Source: Halomicrococcus gelatinilyticus (lineage in GTDB: Archaea > Halobacteriota > Halobacteria > Halobacteriales > Haladaptataceae). Taken from it: a stretch of DNA of 64,000 bases. Position numbers and translations under genes: made by a program. The stretch lies in assembly GCA_024227995.1 (NCBI GenBank), contig CP100465.1, forward strand, positions 2,806,651 through 2,870,650. Direction: 5' to 3'. Below are positions 17,773 to 26,762 of the stretch, piece after piece (position 1 is the stretch's first letter; every line of letters begins with the position of its first letter). The notes under the pieces are model-generated. The model had not been told where the DNA came from, did no database searches, and saw only the letters and a program-made list of their open reading frames with translations.

Positions 17773-18962
17773 CGGTCGTCACCCTCGCTGCCGCCGTCCG
17801 TGGTCGTCTCGACGTTCGCGGGCTGGCCGCCCGCGACCCGGACGCCGGTCTGGTCGGTCCGTGCGTCGAGCACCCGCTGGGGGAACGGTATCTCGACGCC
17901 CTCCTCGTCGAAGGCCTCCTTGACCGCGTTGATGACGGCAGTCTGCGCGCGCCACTTGCGGCGCGCGCTCGGCTTGTCGATCCAGAACCGCAGGCCGAGC
18001 ACGACGGACGAGTCGCCGAACTCCTTCGTCACCACCTTGGGCTCTGGCACTGACATCACGTCGTCCACGTCGCGCATCGCCTCGACGGCGATCTTGGACG
18101 CACGTTCGACGTCCGCGTCGTAGTCGACGCCGACGTCGACCTCCAGGCGGATGCGTCCCTTCCGCGAGCGGTTGACGATGGTGCTCCCGCTGACGACGTC
18201 GTTCGGGTACATCACGAACTCCCCGTCGAAGGTCTGTATGCGCGTGTTGACGATGGAGATGTCGGTGACGATGCCCTCGTGGTCCTCGATCTCGACCCAG
18301 TCGCCCACCTCGAACGGCCGGGAGAACATCAGCACGAACCCGGCGAGCAGCGAGCCGAGCGTCTGGCGGGCCGCCATCCCGACGATGATGCCGAGGAACC
18401 CCGCACCGACCAGCAGACCGCTCAGGTCGACCTGCCATATCGCGAGGACGACGGTGATGGCGACGACGTACGCCGTTATCTGGGCGACGCGGTAGACCAC
18501 CTCCGTCTGGTGTTCCGAGATGGTGTCCTTGTTCTCGGCGAAGCGGTCGATGGCCCGCTGAAGGAACTCGGTCGCGACGTACGTCATCGCGAACGTCACC
18601 AGCGAGAGCAACAGCAGGACGCCGTCGAGGGGGTCGAGCCTCGTCCGTTCGAGCAGCGAGTTCGCCGCCGGTTCGGCGTCCCAGAGGATTATCAGCGCCA
18701 CGAACGCCGTCACGCCGACACCCAGCATCACGGTGGCGAGGGTCACGTCGCCGAACGCCGGCGTCGTCCGCTCGCGCAACGCCCCCGCGCGTTGGCTCGC
18801 GAACAGGTAGGCGCTAGCGACGGCGAGCAGTAGCGCCGCCGTGATGGCCAGGCGCGCCTCCAGCGATTCGAACTGCTGGAGGAGGTCGATCGCCTGGCTC
18901 GTCGTCTGCTCCACGCCGCTCGTCGTGCCGTTCGTGGCGTTCTGGGTCGTCGTCCCGTTCAC
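17769..18962 (-). CDS. MscS-type mechanosensitive channel
   Basis: 397 aa. Three or four N-terminal transmembrane helices, then the pore-lining TM3 region with a Gly/Ala-rich stretch (LVGAGFLGIIVGMAARQTLGSLLAGF), the beta domain PFEVGDWVEIEDHEGIVTDISI and a C-terminal alpha/beta domain. Relieves hypo-osmotic stress in the cytoplasmic membrane. Overlaps ksgA and the methyltransferase by 4 bases each; the operon position is unusual for a channel but common in haloarchaea. Confidence 0.92.
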   Translation of the reverse strand: MNGTTTQNATNGTTSGVEQTTSQAIDLLQQFESLEARLAITAALLLAVASAYLFASQRAGALRERTTPAFGDVTLATVMLGVGVTAFVALIILWDAEPAANSLLERTRLDPLDGVLLLLSLVTFAMTYVATEFLQRAIDRFAENKDTISEHQTEVVYRVAQITAYVVAITVVLAIWQVDLSGLLVGAGFLGIIVGMAARQTLGSLLAGFVLMFSRPFEVGDWVEIEDHEGIVTDISIVNTRIQTFDGEFVMYPNDVVSGSTIVNRSRKGRIRLEVDVGVDYDADVERASKIAVEAMRDVDDVMSVPEPKVVTKEFGDSSVVLGLRFWIDKPSARRKWRAQTAVINAVKEAFDEEGVEIPFPQRVLDARTDQTGVRVAGGQPANVETTTDGGSEGDDR

Positions 18963-19858
18963 GACGGGTCACCCCGCCCGTGTTCCACGGCGACCCGGGC
19001 GAGGGCGGCGAACTGTTCGGGCGTCACCTTCCCCGCTCGCTTGCGGAGGAAGTCCTCGCCCAGCGTCTCGCGGAGCGGTCCGTCCTCTGCGGCCGCCGCC
19101 TCGACGGCGTCGACGACCGCGTCCGGGTCGTCCAGTTCCGAGATATGTGCAGTGTTGCGGATGGCGTTCCGGAGAGTCTTGCGTCGCTGGGTGAAGATGG
19201 CCTTCACGAACCGGAGGAAGAACGCCTCGTCGGGGACCTCGTAGTCGGGATCGCGCGGCGTCGTCCGGACGACCGCGCTCTCGACGTCCGGTTGCGGCGA
19301 GAACGCCTCCGGGGGAACCGTCTCGACGACCTCGACGTCGGCGTAGTGGCCCGCTGTCACCGAGAGGCGGCCGTAGTCGTCCTCGCCAGGCCCGGCGGCC
19401 ATCCGCTCGGCGAACTCCTGCTGGAACATGAGCACCATCGGGATACCGCGCGGCAGCAAGCGGAAGGTTATTTCGCTGGAGATCCCGTAAGGGAGGTTCG
19501 AGACGGACGCCGTGACGTCGGGCAGGTCGACGTCGAGCGCGTCCCCTTCGAGTATCGTCAGGCGACCCGCCTCGACGTCGTCGGCGAACTCCCGGCGCAG
19601 GAACGCCGCCAGGTCCGGGTCGCGCTCGACGACCGTCACCTCGTCGGCGACCGCCAGCAGGCGGTCGGTGAGCGCGCCGGTGCCGCCGCCGACCTCGAGG
19701 ACGTGCCCGCGGTCCATCTCGGCGGCGTACTCCGGCAGGCGGTCGAGCACCCGGTCGTCCACGAGGAAGTGCTGGTCGCGGTTCGGGTCGCCCCGAACGC
19801 CGGCGCGCCGAACGAGCGCGTCCGGGTCCCTGATCTCCTCGCGTGGCGTCCGTTCCAT
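18959..19858 (-). CDS. ksgA: 16S rRNA dimethyladenosine transferase KsgA/Dim1
   Basis: 299 aa. SAM motif VLEVGGGTGALTDRLL near residue 52, NLPYGISS near 120 (the catalytic NLPY), and a C-terminal helical domain with FVKAIFTQRRKTLRNA. Adds four methyl groups to two adjacent adenosines of the 3' hairpin of 16S rRNA. Follows DUF655 by about 100 bases; overlaps mscS. Confidence 0.95.
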   Translation of the reverse strand: MERTPREEIRDPDALVRRAGVRGDPNRDQHFLVDDRVLDRLPEYAAEMDRGHVLEVGGGTGALTDRLLAVADEVTVVERDPDLAAFLRREFADDVEAGRLTILEGDALDVDLPDVTASVSNLPYGISSEITFRLLPRGIPMVLMFQQEFAERMAAGPGEDDYGRLSVTAGHYADVEVVETVPPEAFSPQPDVESAVVRTTPRDPDYEVPDEAFFLRFVKAIFTQRRKTLRNAIRNTAHISELDDPDAVVDAVEAAAAEDGPLRETLGEDFLRKRAGKVTPEQFAALARVAVEHGRGDPS

Positions 19859-19959
19859 CGTTAGTCCCGGCTACCAGTCGCACTGGCGTAAAGCCAACGG
19901 GTTCGTCCGACGGCCGCGACCGGTCGAAAAGAGGCGAGAGCGTTCCTCGCGGCGGTGGC

Positions 19960-20529
19960 TTACTCCCGCCGGGCGAACGTCCGGTACTTCAGGTCGTCCT
20001 CGCGGACCTCCTCGATGATCCGCTCGACGAGCACCCCTTCCGGGTCGTGGAGACCGGCGACGCGTTCCTCGAGGTCGTCGAAGCTGTCGAACGGCTGGCG
20101 CTTGCGCTGTTCGAGGATGTTGTTCCGCAGCTTCTTGCCGATGCCCGGCAGGAGGTTCAACTGGTGGAGCCGGAGGGTGATCGGCTGGGCGTCGTTGTAG
20201 AAGTCGACGAACCGCTGCTGGTTGCTGTCGACGACGTCTTTTACCGCGTGTTCGAGTTCGGACTGGGCGTTGCCGGACAGGTCCTCGTACTCGATGTGGT
20301 GGACCTCCTCGACGTCGTCGCGTTCCGACGGCGGGTTCACGACGACGCGGTCGCCGATGCCGGCGCTCGCGTCCGCGTCGAACGTCAGTTCGAGCAGTTC
20401 GAACTCCGAGACTGTCAGCGCGTACCCCAGCGGCGGCTTCTGGTACTGCGGCCGTTCGTCTTCTGCCCTGCCGTGTGGCAGGAAGTCGAGCACCACCGCG
20501 ACCTCGGAATCGCTCTCTGATTCGGTCAT
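19960..20529 (-). CDS. DUF655 family protein with helix-hairpin-helix
   Basis: 189 aa. Archaeal DUF655: VVLDFLPHG opening, then a small beta domain and the HhH block LNLLPGIGKKLRNNILEQRK near residues 124-143, the type that contacts nucleic acid. Biochemical role not established. Conserved neighbour of ksgA and rpoF in Euryarchaeota, which suggests a role linked to rRNA maturation or transcription (inference). Confidence 0.9.
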   Translation of the reverse strand: MTESESDSEVAVVLDFLPHGRAEDERPQYQKPPLGYALTVSEFELLELTFDADASAGIGDRVVVNPPSERDDVEEVHHIEYEDLSGNAQSELEHAVKDVVDSNQQRFVDFYNDAQPITLRLHQLNLLPGIGKKLRNNILEQRKRQPFDSFDDLEERVAGLHDPEGVLVERIIEEVREDDLKYRTFARRE

Positions 20530-20595
20530 TGCTGTAGATAACGGCGACGAGTCACTTAAAGAATCGGTCAGATCGACCGCGAGACGGGCGCGCGG

Positions 20596-20952
20596 TCAGT
20601 CGTACTTCGCGACGACGTTCAGGATGTCGTCCAGTTCGTCGCCCGAGAGCGTGAACCGCTCTTGGGCGTACACCGCGCGCAGTTCGTCGCGGTCCTTCGG
20701 TAGGAGGTCGGCGATCTTGTACGCCGTCGGTTCGTCGACCTTCTCCAGTTCGAGCAGGTCCTCGACGAGCTCGACCGACTCCTCGGGGTCGAGCAGCGCG
20801 AACCGGTTGACGTGGTCGATCGCCCGCGCGAGGTTGTACGGCATCTCGCGGTCCTCGTCGAGCGCGCGATCGGTCTCGATGTCCGCGAGCAGTTCCTTCG
20901 CCTCGGCGGTGGTCAGGTATTCCTCGTCGACCTTCTCCTTGAAGATCGTCAT
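20596..20952 (-). CDS. rpoF: DNA-directed RNA polymerase subunit F (Rpo4)
   Basis: 118 aa. Matches archaeal RpoF: VDEEYLTTAEAKELL, MPYNLARAIDHVNRFA, YKIADLLPKDRDELRAVYAQER and ELDDIL. It dimerises with RpoE to form the stalk of RNA polymerase. Starts 5 bases after rpl21e, so translated from the same message. Confidence 0.96.
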   Translation of the reverse strand: MTIFKEKVDEEYLTTAEAKELLADIETDRALDEDREMPYNLARAIDHVNRFALLDPEESVELVEDLLELEKVDEPTAYKIADLLPKDRDELRAVYAQERFTLSGDELDDILNVVAKYD

Positions 20953-20956
20953 GCGT

Positions 20957-21247
20957 CTACTCCTGGAGGCGGAGGTGTGCGGGCTTGACGATGAGCGTCT
21001 TGTCCTTGCCCTGGTCGTTGATGGCGACCTGGTAGGCGGTTCCCTGCTCGCCGACGACCTCGCCGGTACGACCGTCGAAGCGCGGGTGGAAGCGACCGTC
21101 GGGGACGCTCGGGTCGATCTTCAGGTGGACCTTCTGGCCGACCTCGTACTCCTGGACGGCGCGCTGGGGCGGGGAGGTACCCCGCTCGCGGGGGTTGTTC
21201 GACAGTTTCTCGCGGGTAGTGTGGTAGGGTCCTTGCGAACTCGGCAT
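20957..21247 (-). CDS. rpl21e: Ribosomal protein L21e (eL21)
   Basis: 96 aa with the L21e core [30 protein letters not shown] and AYQVAI. Start ATG at 21247 fits the family start [15 protein letters not shown]; an upstream in-frame ATG adds only 11 unrelated residues. First gene of the operon through to the HemK-like gene, with a TATA box about 33 bases upstream. Confidence 0.96.
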   Translation of the reverse strand: MPSSQGPYHTTREKLSNNPRERGTSPPQRAVQEYEVGQKVHLKIDPSVPDGRFHPRFDGRTGEVVGEQGTAYQVAINDQGKDKTLIVKPAHLRLQE

Positions 21248-21277
21248 AGTCGTACGTCCGTCTTGTTCGGTGACCCT

Positions 21278-21284
21278 CATAAAT
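21278..21284 (-). promoter_or_regulatory. TATA box of the L21e operon
   Basis: ATTTATG on the minus strand, about 33 bases before the L21e ATG; spacing fits a very short leader. Confidence 0.5.
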
Positions 21285-21301
21285 GGTGCGTTCCGCGTCG
21301 C

Positions 21302-22285
21302 TCACCAGCGGTGGTGGACGGCGTCGCGAACGTGCTCGTCGTAGACCTCGCGAACCCCGGCCATCTGCTCGTCGGTCGGGGACGGCAGGTCCGCAGCGTC
21401 GACGTTCTCGCGGACGTGCTCGGGGCTGGTCGACCCCGGGATGACCGTCGAGACGGCTTCGAACGAGAGTATCCAGCGCAGCGCGAACTGCGCCATCGTC
21501 GCCTCCTCCGGGACGTACGACCGCAGCGCCTCGACGGCGTCCAGCCCCCGCTCGTAGGGGACGCCGGCGAACGTCTCGCCCACGTCGAACGCCTCGCCCT
21601 CGCGGTTGAAGTTCCGGTGGTCGTTCTCGGGGAACTCCGTGTCGCGCGAGAGCGCACCCGTCAGCAGCCCTGACGCGAGGGGAACGCGGACGATGACGCC
21701 GACGTCGCGCCGTTTCGCCTCGCGGAAGAACAGTTCCGCCGGGCGCTGTCGGAAGGGGTTGAAGATGATCTGGACGGTCTCGACGCCGGGGTACTCGATT
21801 GCCTTCAGCCCCTCCTCGACGCGCTCGACGCTGACGCCGTAGGCGTCGACCCGCCCCTCGGATTCGAGGTCGGCCAGCGCGTCGAACGTCGACGGCCGGT
21901 AGTAGACGTCCGTCGGCGGGCAGTGCAGTTGCAGCAGGTCCAGCGACTCCGCGTCGAGGTTCTCGCGGCTCCGGTCGACGAACCGCCGCAGGTTCTCCCC
22001 GGTGTACCCCGCTGGCTCGTGGGGGTCGAGCCGTCGTCCGGCCTTCGTCGCGACGACCGGCGTCTCCTCGCGCTCGGCGAGCACCTCGCCGATGAGACGT
22101 TCGCTGCGCCCGTCGCCGTACACGTCGGCAGTGTCGAGGAAGTTCACGCCCGCGTCGAGCGCCGCCTCGATGGCCGCGCGCCCTTCATCCTCCGAGACGT
22201 CGCCCCAGTCGGAGCCGACCTCCCAGGTGCCGAGGCCGACCTCGGTCACGTCGTAGCCGGTCGTTCCGAGTTCGCGTCGGTCCAT
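21302..22285 (-). CDS. Aldo/keto reductase
   Basis: 327 aa (beta/alpha)8 AKR. Residues visible: GLGTWEVG, FLDTADVYGDGRSERLIG with catalytic Asp and Tyr, VVATKAG, LQLHCPP in which His aligns with the active-site His, and SFEAVSTVIPGSTSPEHVRENV for NADPH binding. Substrate unknown. Ends just past the L21e promoter and is monocistronic. Confidence 0.9.
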   Translation of the reverse strand: MDRRELGTTGYDVTEVGLGTWEVGSDWGDVSEDEGRAAIEAALDAGVNFLDTADVYGDGRSERLIGEVLAEREETPVVATKAGRRLDPHEPAGYTGENLRRFVDRSRENLDAESLDLLQLHCPPTDVYYRPSTFDALADLESEGRVDAYGVSVERVEEGLKAIEYPGVETVQIIFNPFRQRPAELFFREAKRRDVGVIVRVPLASGLLTGALSRDTEFPENDHRNFNREGEAFDVGETFAGVPYERGLDAVEALRSYVPEEATMAQFALRWILSFEAVSTVIPGSTSPEHVRENVDAADLPSPTDEQMAGVREVYDEHVRDAVHHRW

Positions 22286-22371
22286 GTGGCGACGTTCACT
22301 GCCGAGTCATTTCGGTGTTGTCAATTCGCGGTCGGACCGCAGGATGAAGACGGCGCTTCGTCGTCGCCCCG

Positions 22372-23373
22372 TCAGGGTGCGAGCGCGTCGAGCGTCTCGC
22401 GGACCTGGTCGAGGGTGGCGCCGCGCGGGAAGCTGACCGCGACGCGGTCGACGCCCTCGACGTCGAGGAACTTCTGCAGTTCCTCGCGGGCGCGTTCGGG
22501 CGTCCCGGCCGCCCCGAGTTCGTCGAGCAGTTCGTCGGAGACCAGTTCGGTCGCGCGCTCCTTCTCGCCGCTGCCCCAGGCGGCCGCTATCTCGTTCGCG
22601 GTCTCCTCGTACCCCTGGCGGGCGAGCGAGTCGCGGTAGTAGGTCCCCATGCCGCCGACGTAGAAGGCGGCGTGCTGGCGGGCGAGGTCGCGGGCCTGCT
22701 CGCCGTCGTCCAGCGCACAGCAGGTCAGCGACAGCGTCACCCGCGGGTCGTCGGGGTCGCGGCCGCCGAGTTCCGCGCCGCGGCGCAGGTCCTCCAGGCG
22801 GTCGCGCATCCCGTCCGGCGTGAACAGCGTGGCGTGCCAGCCGTCGGCGAACCGGCCGGCGAGCTCGACCGACTTCGGCCCCATCCCGGCGGCGTCGATG
22901 CCCGGCGGGTCCTCGGGCGGGTCGCAGCGCAGACGGAAGCCGCCGACCGTGAACACGTCGCCGGCGTAGTCGACCTGCTCGCCCGAGAGCACCTTCTTCA
23001 CGATGTCGATGGTCTCGCGGGTGGTCCGCAGCGGCTGGTCGAACTCTGCCCCGTGCCAGCCCTCGACGACCGCCGGGCCGCTCGGGCCGAGGCCGACGCG
23101 CAGGCGGCCGTCGGAGACCTCCTGGAGGGTCGCGGCGGTCTGGCCGATGAGCGCCGGCGAGCGCGAGTAGACGTTCAGGATGCTGGGGCCGATACCGATC
23201 TCGTCGGTCCCCTGGGCCATCGCGGTCAGCGCAGTCACGGCGTCCCGTCCCCACGTCTCGGGGAGCCAGACGCGCTCGTAGTCGAGGTCCTCTGCGCGCT
23301 GGGCGAGGTCGACGAGCGTGTCGACGCTCGGCTGTGCGGAAACCGGAAGGTGAACAGTTCTGTCTGCAGGCAT
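22372..23373 (-). CDS. LLM-class flavin- or F420-dependent oxidoreductase
   Basis: 333 aa luciferase-like monooxygenase fold. Typical blocks: YERVWLPETWGRDAVTALTAMA, IGIGPSILNVYSRSPALIGQTAATL, GRLRVGLGPSGPAVVEGWHGAEF. Haloarchaeal members often use F420 rather than FMN; the sequence does not settle this. A second family member lies at 47163-48158, with similar length and block order. Substrate unknown. Confidence 0.88.
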   Translation of the reverse strand: MPADRTVHLPVSAQPSVDTLVDLAQRAEDLDYERVWLPETWGRDAVTALTAMAQGTDEIGIGPSILNVYSRSPALIGQTAATLQEVSDGRLRVGLGPSGPAVVEGWHGAEFDQPLRTTRETIDIVKKVLSGEQVDYAGDVFTVGGFRLRCDPPEDPPGIDAAGMGPKSVELAGRFADGWHATLFTPDGMRDRLEDLRRGAELGGRDPDDPRVTLSLTCCALDDGEQARDLARQHAAFYVGGMGTYYRDSLARQGYEETANEIAAAWGSGEKERATELVSDELLDELGAAGTPERAREELQKFLDVEGVDRVAVSFPRGATLDQVRETLDALAP

Positions 23374-23474
23374 TCGTCAGCGAACTCGTGTGCGTGACAC
23401 CGTATCAGTGTCGGTGTTGGTTCGGCGATACGTCGGCGGGTGGTCGGCGACGCGCCGTCGCCGTGACGGTCTCG

Positions 23475-24107
23475 TCAGTCCACGTCGTACTGCAGGAGGA
23501 CGCCGTCGTCGACCCGCTCGACGCTCGCCAGCGACAGGTCGGCGAACGCCTCGCGGTCGACGAACCCCTCGCCGTCGGCCAGCGTCGGGGCGTCGCGGCC
23601 GCCGACGACCAGCGACCCGACGAACACCCGGAGGTCGTCGACCAGTCCGGCGTCGAACAGCGAGAAGATGAGTTCACCGCCGCCCTCGACCATCACCTGG
23701 TCGACGCCGCGGGCCTCCAGCGTCGCGAACGCCGCTTCGAGGTCGACCCGCGTCTCGCCGGCGACGACGACCTCCGCGCCGGCCGCCTCCAGCGCCCGGA
23801 CGCGCTCGTCCGGCGCGCGCTCGGCGACGAAGACGACCGTCGGCGCGCGGTCGTCGACCACCGCGGCGTCGGTGGGTGTCCGCGCGCGCGAGTCCGCGAC
23901 GACCCGCAGGGGGTTCGGGCCGCCGTCGGCGGTGAGAGACGGGTCGTCGGCGAGCACGGTGCCGACGCCGACGGCGATGACGTCGCTCTCGACGCGAAGG
24001 TCGTCCACGCGCGCGAAGTCCTCGGGGCCGCTGATGGCGACCTGCTCGCGCCGGCGGGTGGATAGCTTCCCGTCGACGCTCGTCGCTGCGTTGACGACCA
24101 CGTGCAT
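23475..24107 (-). CDS. arfC: 2,5-diamino-6-ribosylamino-4(3H)-pyrimidinone 5'-phosphate reductase
   Basis: About 210 aa, RibD C-terminal (dihydrofolate-reductase-like) fold. Motifs: NAATSVDGKLSTRRREQVAISG, VIAVGVGTVLADDPSLT, NPLRVVADSRAR, VEGGGELIFSLFDAGLVD and VGGRDAPTLADGEGF. Reduces the ribosyl side chain in riboflavin/F420 synthesis. ATG at 24107 fits the family start MHVVVNAATS. Confidence 0.93.
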   Translation of the reverse strand: MHVVVNAATSVDGKLSTRRREQVAISGPEDFARVDDLRVESDVIAVGVGTVLADDPSLTADGGPNPLRVVADSRARTPTDAAVVDDRAPTVVFVAERAPDERVRALEAAGAEVVVAGETRVDLEAAFATLEARGVDQVMVEGGGELIFSLFDAGLVDDLRVFVGSLVVGGRDAPTLADGEGFVDREAFADLSLASVERVDDGVLLQYDVD

Positions 24108-24240
24108 GCGCCCGGATAGAGCGCGACCCGGAAAACCGCTTTCGGTGGCCCGCGATTGCGCGTCCAGCACCTGTCGTCGGTTCCCTGCGGACGAATAGGC
24201 CCGGTCCAGCGGTGTGCGCTGGCGTCCTGCCCGACGCGAC

Positions 24241-24267
24241 GGACGCGAACGGACGCGAACGGACGCA
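24241..24267 (+). repeat. Short tandem repeat, unit GGACGCGAAC
   Basis: Two perfect 10-bp copies (24241-24250, 24251-24260) and a partial third, with a degenerate copy before them. They sit just before a TATA-like element (CCTATACG at 24271-24278). Confidence 0.5.
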
Positions 24268-24302
24268 TACCTATACGTGTCCGTGGATGGTGGCCTCGGT
24301 GC

Positions 24303-24404
24303 ATGAAGACTCTCCTCGGCGACCGACATGGACCAGGACCCGGTCGACCGGCGACGGTACCGGGATACTGCGAACTGGACCTGGGCTGCGGAGCGGGGTG
24401 GTGA
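24303..24404 (+). CDS. Possible leaderless small ORF upstream of a membrane-protein gene
   Basis: 33-codon frame beginning MKTLLGDRHGPGPGRP and ending CGAGW; two Cys. An upstream TATA-like CCTATACG is about 28 bases before the ATG. Its TGA overlaps the GTG start of the following membrane gene (GTGA), as translationally coupled genes do. No homologue known to me; could be a microprotein or an upstream regulatory frame. Confidence 0.3.
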   Translation: MKTLLGDRHGPGPGRPATVPGYCELDLGCGAGW

Positions 24405-25264
24405 CCGTGTCTCGGAAGCCACTGCCGCGACCGTACGTGCTCGCGTCGCTCGCGACGCTCGCGCTGACGGTCGTCGCGACCGTCGTCGGGCTGTTCGTCC
24501 CCGAGTTCTACCGCGACGACCCGGTGCTCCTTCCGCAGGTCTACGGACAGGACCTGCTGACCCTCCTCGTGGGCGTGCCGACCCTCGCCGTCTCGCTGTA
24601 CTACGCCCACCGGGGGTCGCTGCGCGGGTACGTCGTCTGGCTGGGGGTGACCGGCTACCTCCTGTACACCTACGCCTCGTACGCCTTCATGGCGGCGTTC
24701 AACGAGCTGTACCTCGTCTACACGACGCTGCTCTGGCTGACGCTGTTCACGTTCGTGGGCGGGATGGTTCGTCTCGACGCTGCGGCGCTGAAGCGGGAAC
24801 ACGGCGACGCGTCCGTCTGGCCGTACGTCGGATTCCAGTTGCTCGTCGTCCTCCTGGTCTCGCTGCTGTGGCTCTCGGAGATACTGCCGGCGACGCTCGC
24901 CGGGACGACGCCGGCGAGCATCGCCGACCCGGGGTTGCCGACGTCCGTCATCTACTCGCTGGACCTCGGCGTCGTCGTCCCTGCGTTCGCGCTGGCGTCC
25001 TACTGGCTCTGGCAGCGCCGGTCGTGGGGCTACGCGTTCGCCGCCGTCCTCCTCGTGAAGATCGCCACCCTCGGGGGCGCCGTGCTGGCGATGATCGTCT
25101 ACATGGTCCGCGACGGCCAGACCGTAGCGCTGCCACAGATCGTCATCTTCGCCGCGCTGACGCTCGCCGGCGTGGGCCTGATGGTCCGGTTCCTCCTGAC
25201 GCTCAGCCCCGGTGCCGAGCCGACCCGGTCGCGGTCGGATGCCGACAGCGAGTTCCGGGCGTGA
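24401..25264 (+). CDS. Integral membrane protein, about seven helices
   Basis: 287 aa starting at GTG (VTVSRKPL); a GGAG 7 bases upstream supports this start over the neighbouring GTG codons at 24398 and 24407. About seven hydrophobic segments, beginning with a helix at residues 10-30, ending with a short basic/acidic tail. No motif identifying a transport or enzyme family is visible. Starts in the stop codon of the preceding small frame. Confidence 0.7.
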   Translation: MTVSRKPLPRPYVLASLATLALTVVATVVGLFVPEFYRDDPVLLPQVYGQDLLTLLVGVPTLAVSLYYAHRGSLRGYVVWLGVTGYLLYTYASYAFMAAFNELYLVYTTLLWLTLFTFVGGMVRLDAAALKREHGDASVWPYVGFQLLVVLLVSLLWLSEILPATLAGTTPASIADPGLPTSVIYSLDLGVVVPAFALASYWLWQRRSWGYAFAAVLLVKIATLGGAVLAMIVYMVRDGQTVALPQIVIFAALTLAGVGLMVRFLLTLSPGAEPTRSRSDADSEFRA

Positions 25265-25324
25265 CCGGCGACGCCGTTCGGCAGGACCCCCACTTTCATG
25301 CTGACGGCGCGCGCACGCCCACGC

Positions 25325-25834
25325 ATGCGAGACTACGCCGACGACCCGCCGGTCGAACGACGGGTGGGCGACGCGCTCCGCGACGCCGACGCCACCGTCG
25401 CGACGGCCGAGTCCTGTACGGGCGGCCTCATCGGGTCGCTGCTGACGGACGTCCCCGGGTCGAGCGACTACTTCGACCGCTCGGTCGTCACCTACTCCTA
25501 CGCGGCGAAGATGGAACACGTCGGCGTCACCCGCGAGACGCTCGACGAGCACGGCGCGGTCAGCGAACCCGTCGCCCGCCAGATGGCGCGCGGCGTCCGC
25601 GACGTGGCCGGGACGACGTGGGGCGTCGCGACCACCGGCATCGCCGGGCCGACCGGCGGCACGGAGGCGAAGCCCGTCGGCACCGTCTTCGTCGGCGTCG
25701 CGCACGCCGGCGAGTGGGGCAGCGGCGACTCCTGGGCAGCCGTCGAGCGCTACGAGTTCGACGGCAGTCGGACGGAGATCAAAGAGCGGATCGCCCGGCG
25801 GGCGCTCGCTGACCTGCTGGACGCGCTGGAGTGA
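25325..25834 (+). CDS. cinA: CinA-family nicotinamide-nucleotide amidohydrolase
   Basis: 169 aa, the stand-alone CinA C-terminal (PncC) type. Motifs: VATAESCTGGLIGSLLTDVPGSSDYF, GAVSEPVARQMARGVR and GIAGPTGGTEAKPVGTVFVGV. It deamidates NMN in pyridine-nucleotide salvage. ATG at 25325 follows the family start; the longer frame adds a basic tail with no similarity. Confidence 0.9.
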   Translation: MRDYADDPPVERRVGDALRDADATVATAESCTGGLIGSLLTDVPGSSDYFDRSVVTYSYAAKMEHVGVTRETLDEHGAVSEPVARQMARGVRDVAGTTWGVATTGIAGPTGGTEAKPVGTVFVGVAHAGEWGSGDSWAAVERYEFDGSRTEIKERIARRALADLLDALE

Positions 25835-25853
25835 CCTGCCAGCGAGCGACTGG

Positions 25854-26609
25854 CTACCCCACGAGCAACAGCGCGCTGTAGCCCGCAGCACCGACCGCGA
25901 ACGACCAGAACCGGCTCTCGCGCTCCGCCGGGAGCTCCTCCTTGATGACGTTGAGGACGACCGACCCGGCGAGGAAGGCGAACAGGGAGTTCACGGCGAG
26001 TTCGCCAACGGTGGTCACGCTCCCCACGGCCCAGCCGGCGAGGACGCCCGCGGCGAGCACCCAGCGTCCGTAGCGGTCGTACGCCTCGTGGTGGTGGTCC
26101 CGGAGGCCGACGTCGTTGACGAGGAAGTGGGCGGCCATCGCGGCCGCGAAGAAGAGGAGGCTCCTGACGCCGGGCTGTTCGCGGTGGACGAGGAGGTAAC
26201 CGACGAGCGCGTTGTACGCGGCGAACGACCCGACGTGGACCCAGAAGACGCCGGCGCTGGTTTTTGTCCTCGCGCCGGCTACCTCGTCGCCGGACGTTGA
26301 CCGCTGCGACCGCCGGGCGAACGCCTCGACGCCGTAGAAGAACGCGAACCCGAGGAGCGCAACCAGGTAGGCGTGGTACTCCAGGAAGCCGAGGACGCGG
26401 TTTCCGACCTCCTCGAGGACCGCGCCGCGACGGTGGAGTTCGGGGAGGATATGCACGAAGACGTAGGCGACCGACGCGCCGCCGGCCATCGAGAGCCAGA
26501 CGCTCCGGGGAACGACGGTCAGCGAGCGGAGTCGCGCGACGAAGACGTGGACGGCGGCGAGCACCGCGGCCAGGGCCGCGACGAGCAGCGACACGTCCGA
26601 ACCTCCCAC
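25854..26609 (-). CDS. ZIP-like membrane protein
   Basis: 251 aa with about eight helices. Metal-binding-like motifs are VHILPELH near residue 54, HFLVNDVGLRDHHHEAYD near 161 and VIKEELPAE near 223, reminiscent of ZIP transporters' paired HNxPEG/HExPHE helices but not exact. Probable metal or cation transport in the membrane; substrate unknown. It ends beside cinA and is convergent with it. Confidence 0.55.
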   Translation of the reverse strand: MGGSDVSLLVAALAAVLAAVHVFVARLRSLTVVPRSVWLSMAGGASVAYVFVHILPELHRRGAVLEEVGNRVLGFLEYHAYLVALLGFAFFYGVEAFARRSQRSTSGDEVAGARTKTSAGVFWVHVGSFAAYNALVGYLLVHREQPGVRSLLFFAAAMAAHFLVNDVGLRDHHHEAYDRYGRWVLAAGVLAGWAVGSVTTVGELAVNSLFAFLAGSVVLNVIKEELPAERESRFWSFAVGAAGYSALLLVG

Positions 26610-26670
26610 GTCGGGCGGAAAACGTCTACTGGCCCGTGACCGTCTCTCGAAGTGGGTCCAGTTCGACGGG

Positions 26671-26762
26671 TTTAAGTTCGAGATGGGTCAATTTCCGGTG
26701 AGACAGGCATTGCCTGTTTCACTGACCCGTAGGAGCATTCCTGCGTACTACGGAGGTGAACG
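26671..26762 (+). promoter_or_regulatory. Promoter and L1-binding-like leader of the L1-L10-L12 operon
   Basis: TATA-like TTTAAG at 26671, predicting transcription start near 26698 and a leader of about 65 nt. The leader opens with an 11-bp hairpin (GTGAGACAGGC, loop ATT, GCCTGTTTCAC; one G-U pair) at 26698-26722, followed by a GGAGGTG ribosome-binding site at 26752-26758. Leaders mimicking the L1 site on 23S rRNA are known for this operon in Halobacterium; autoregulation is thus inferred here. Confidence 0.6.
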
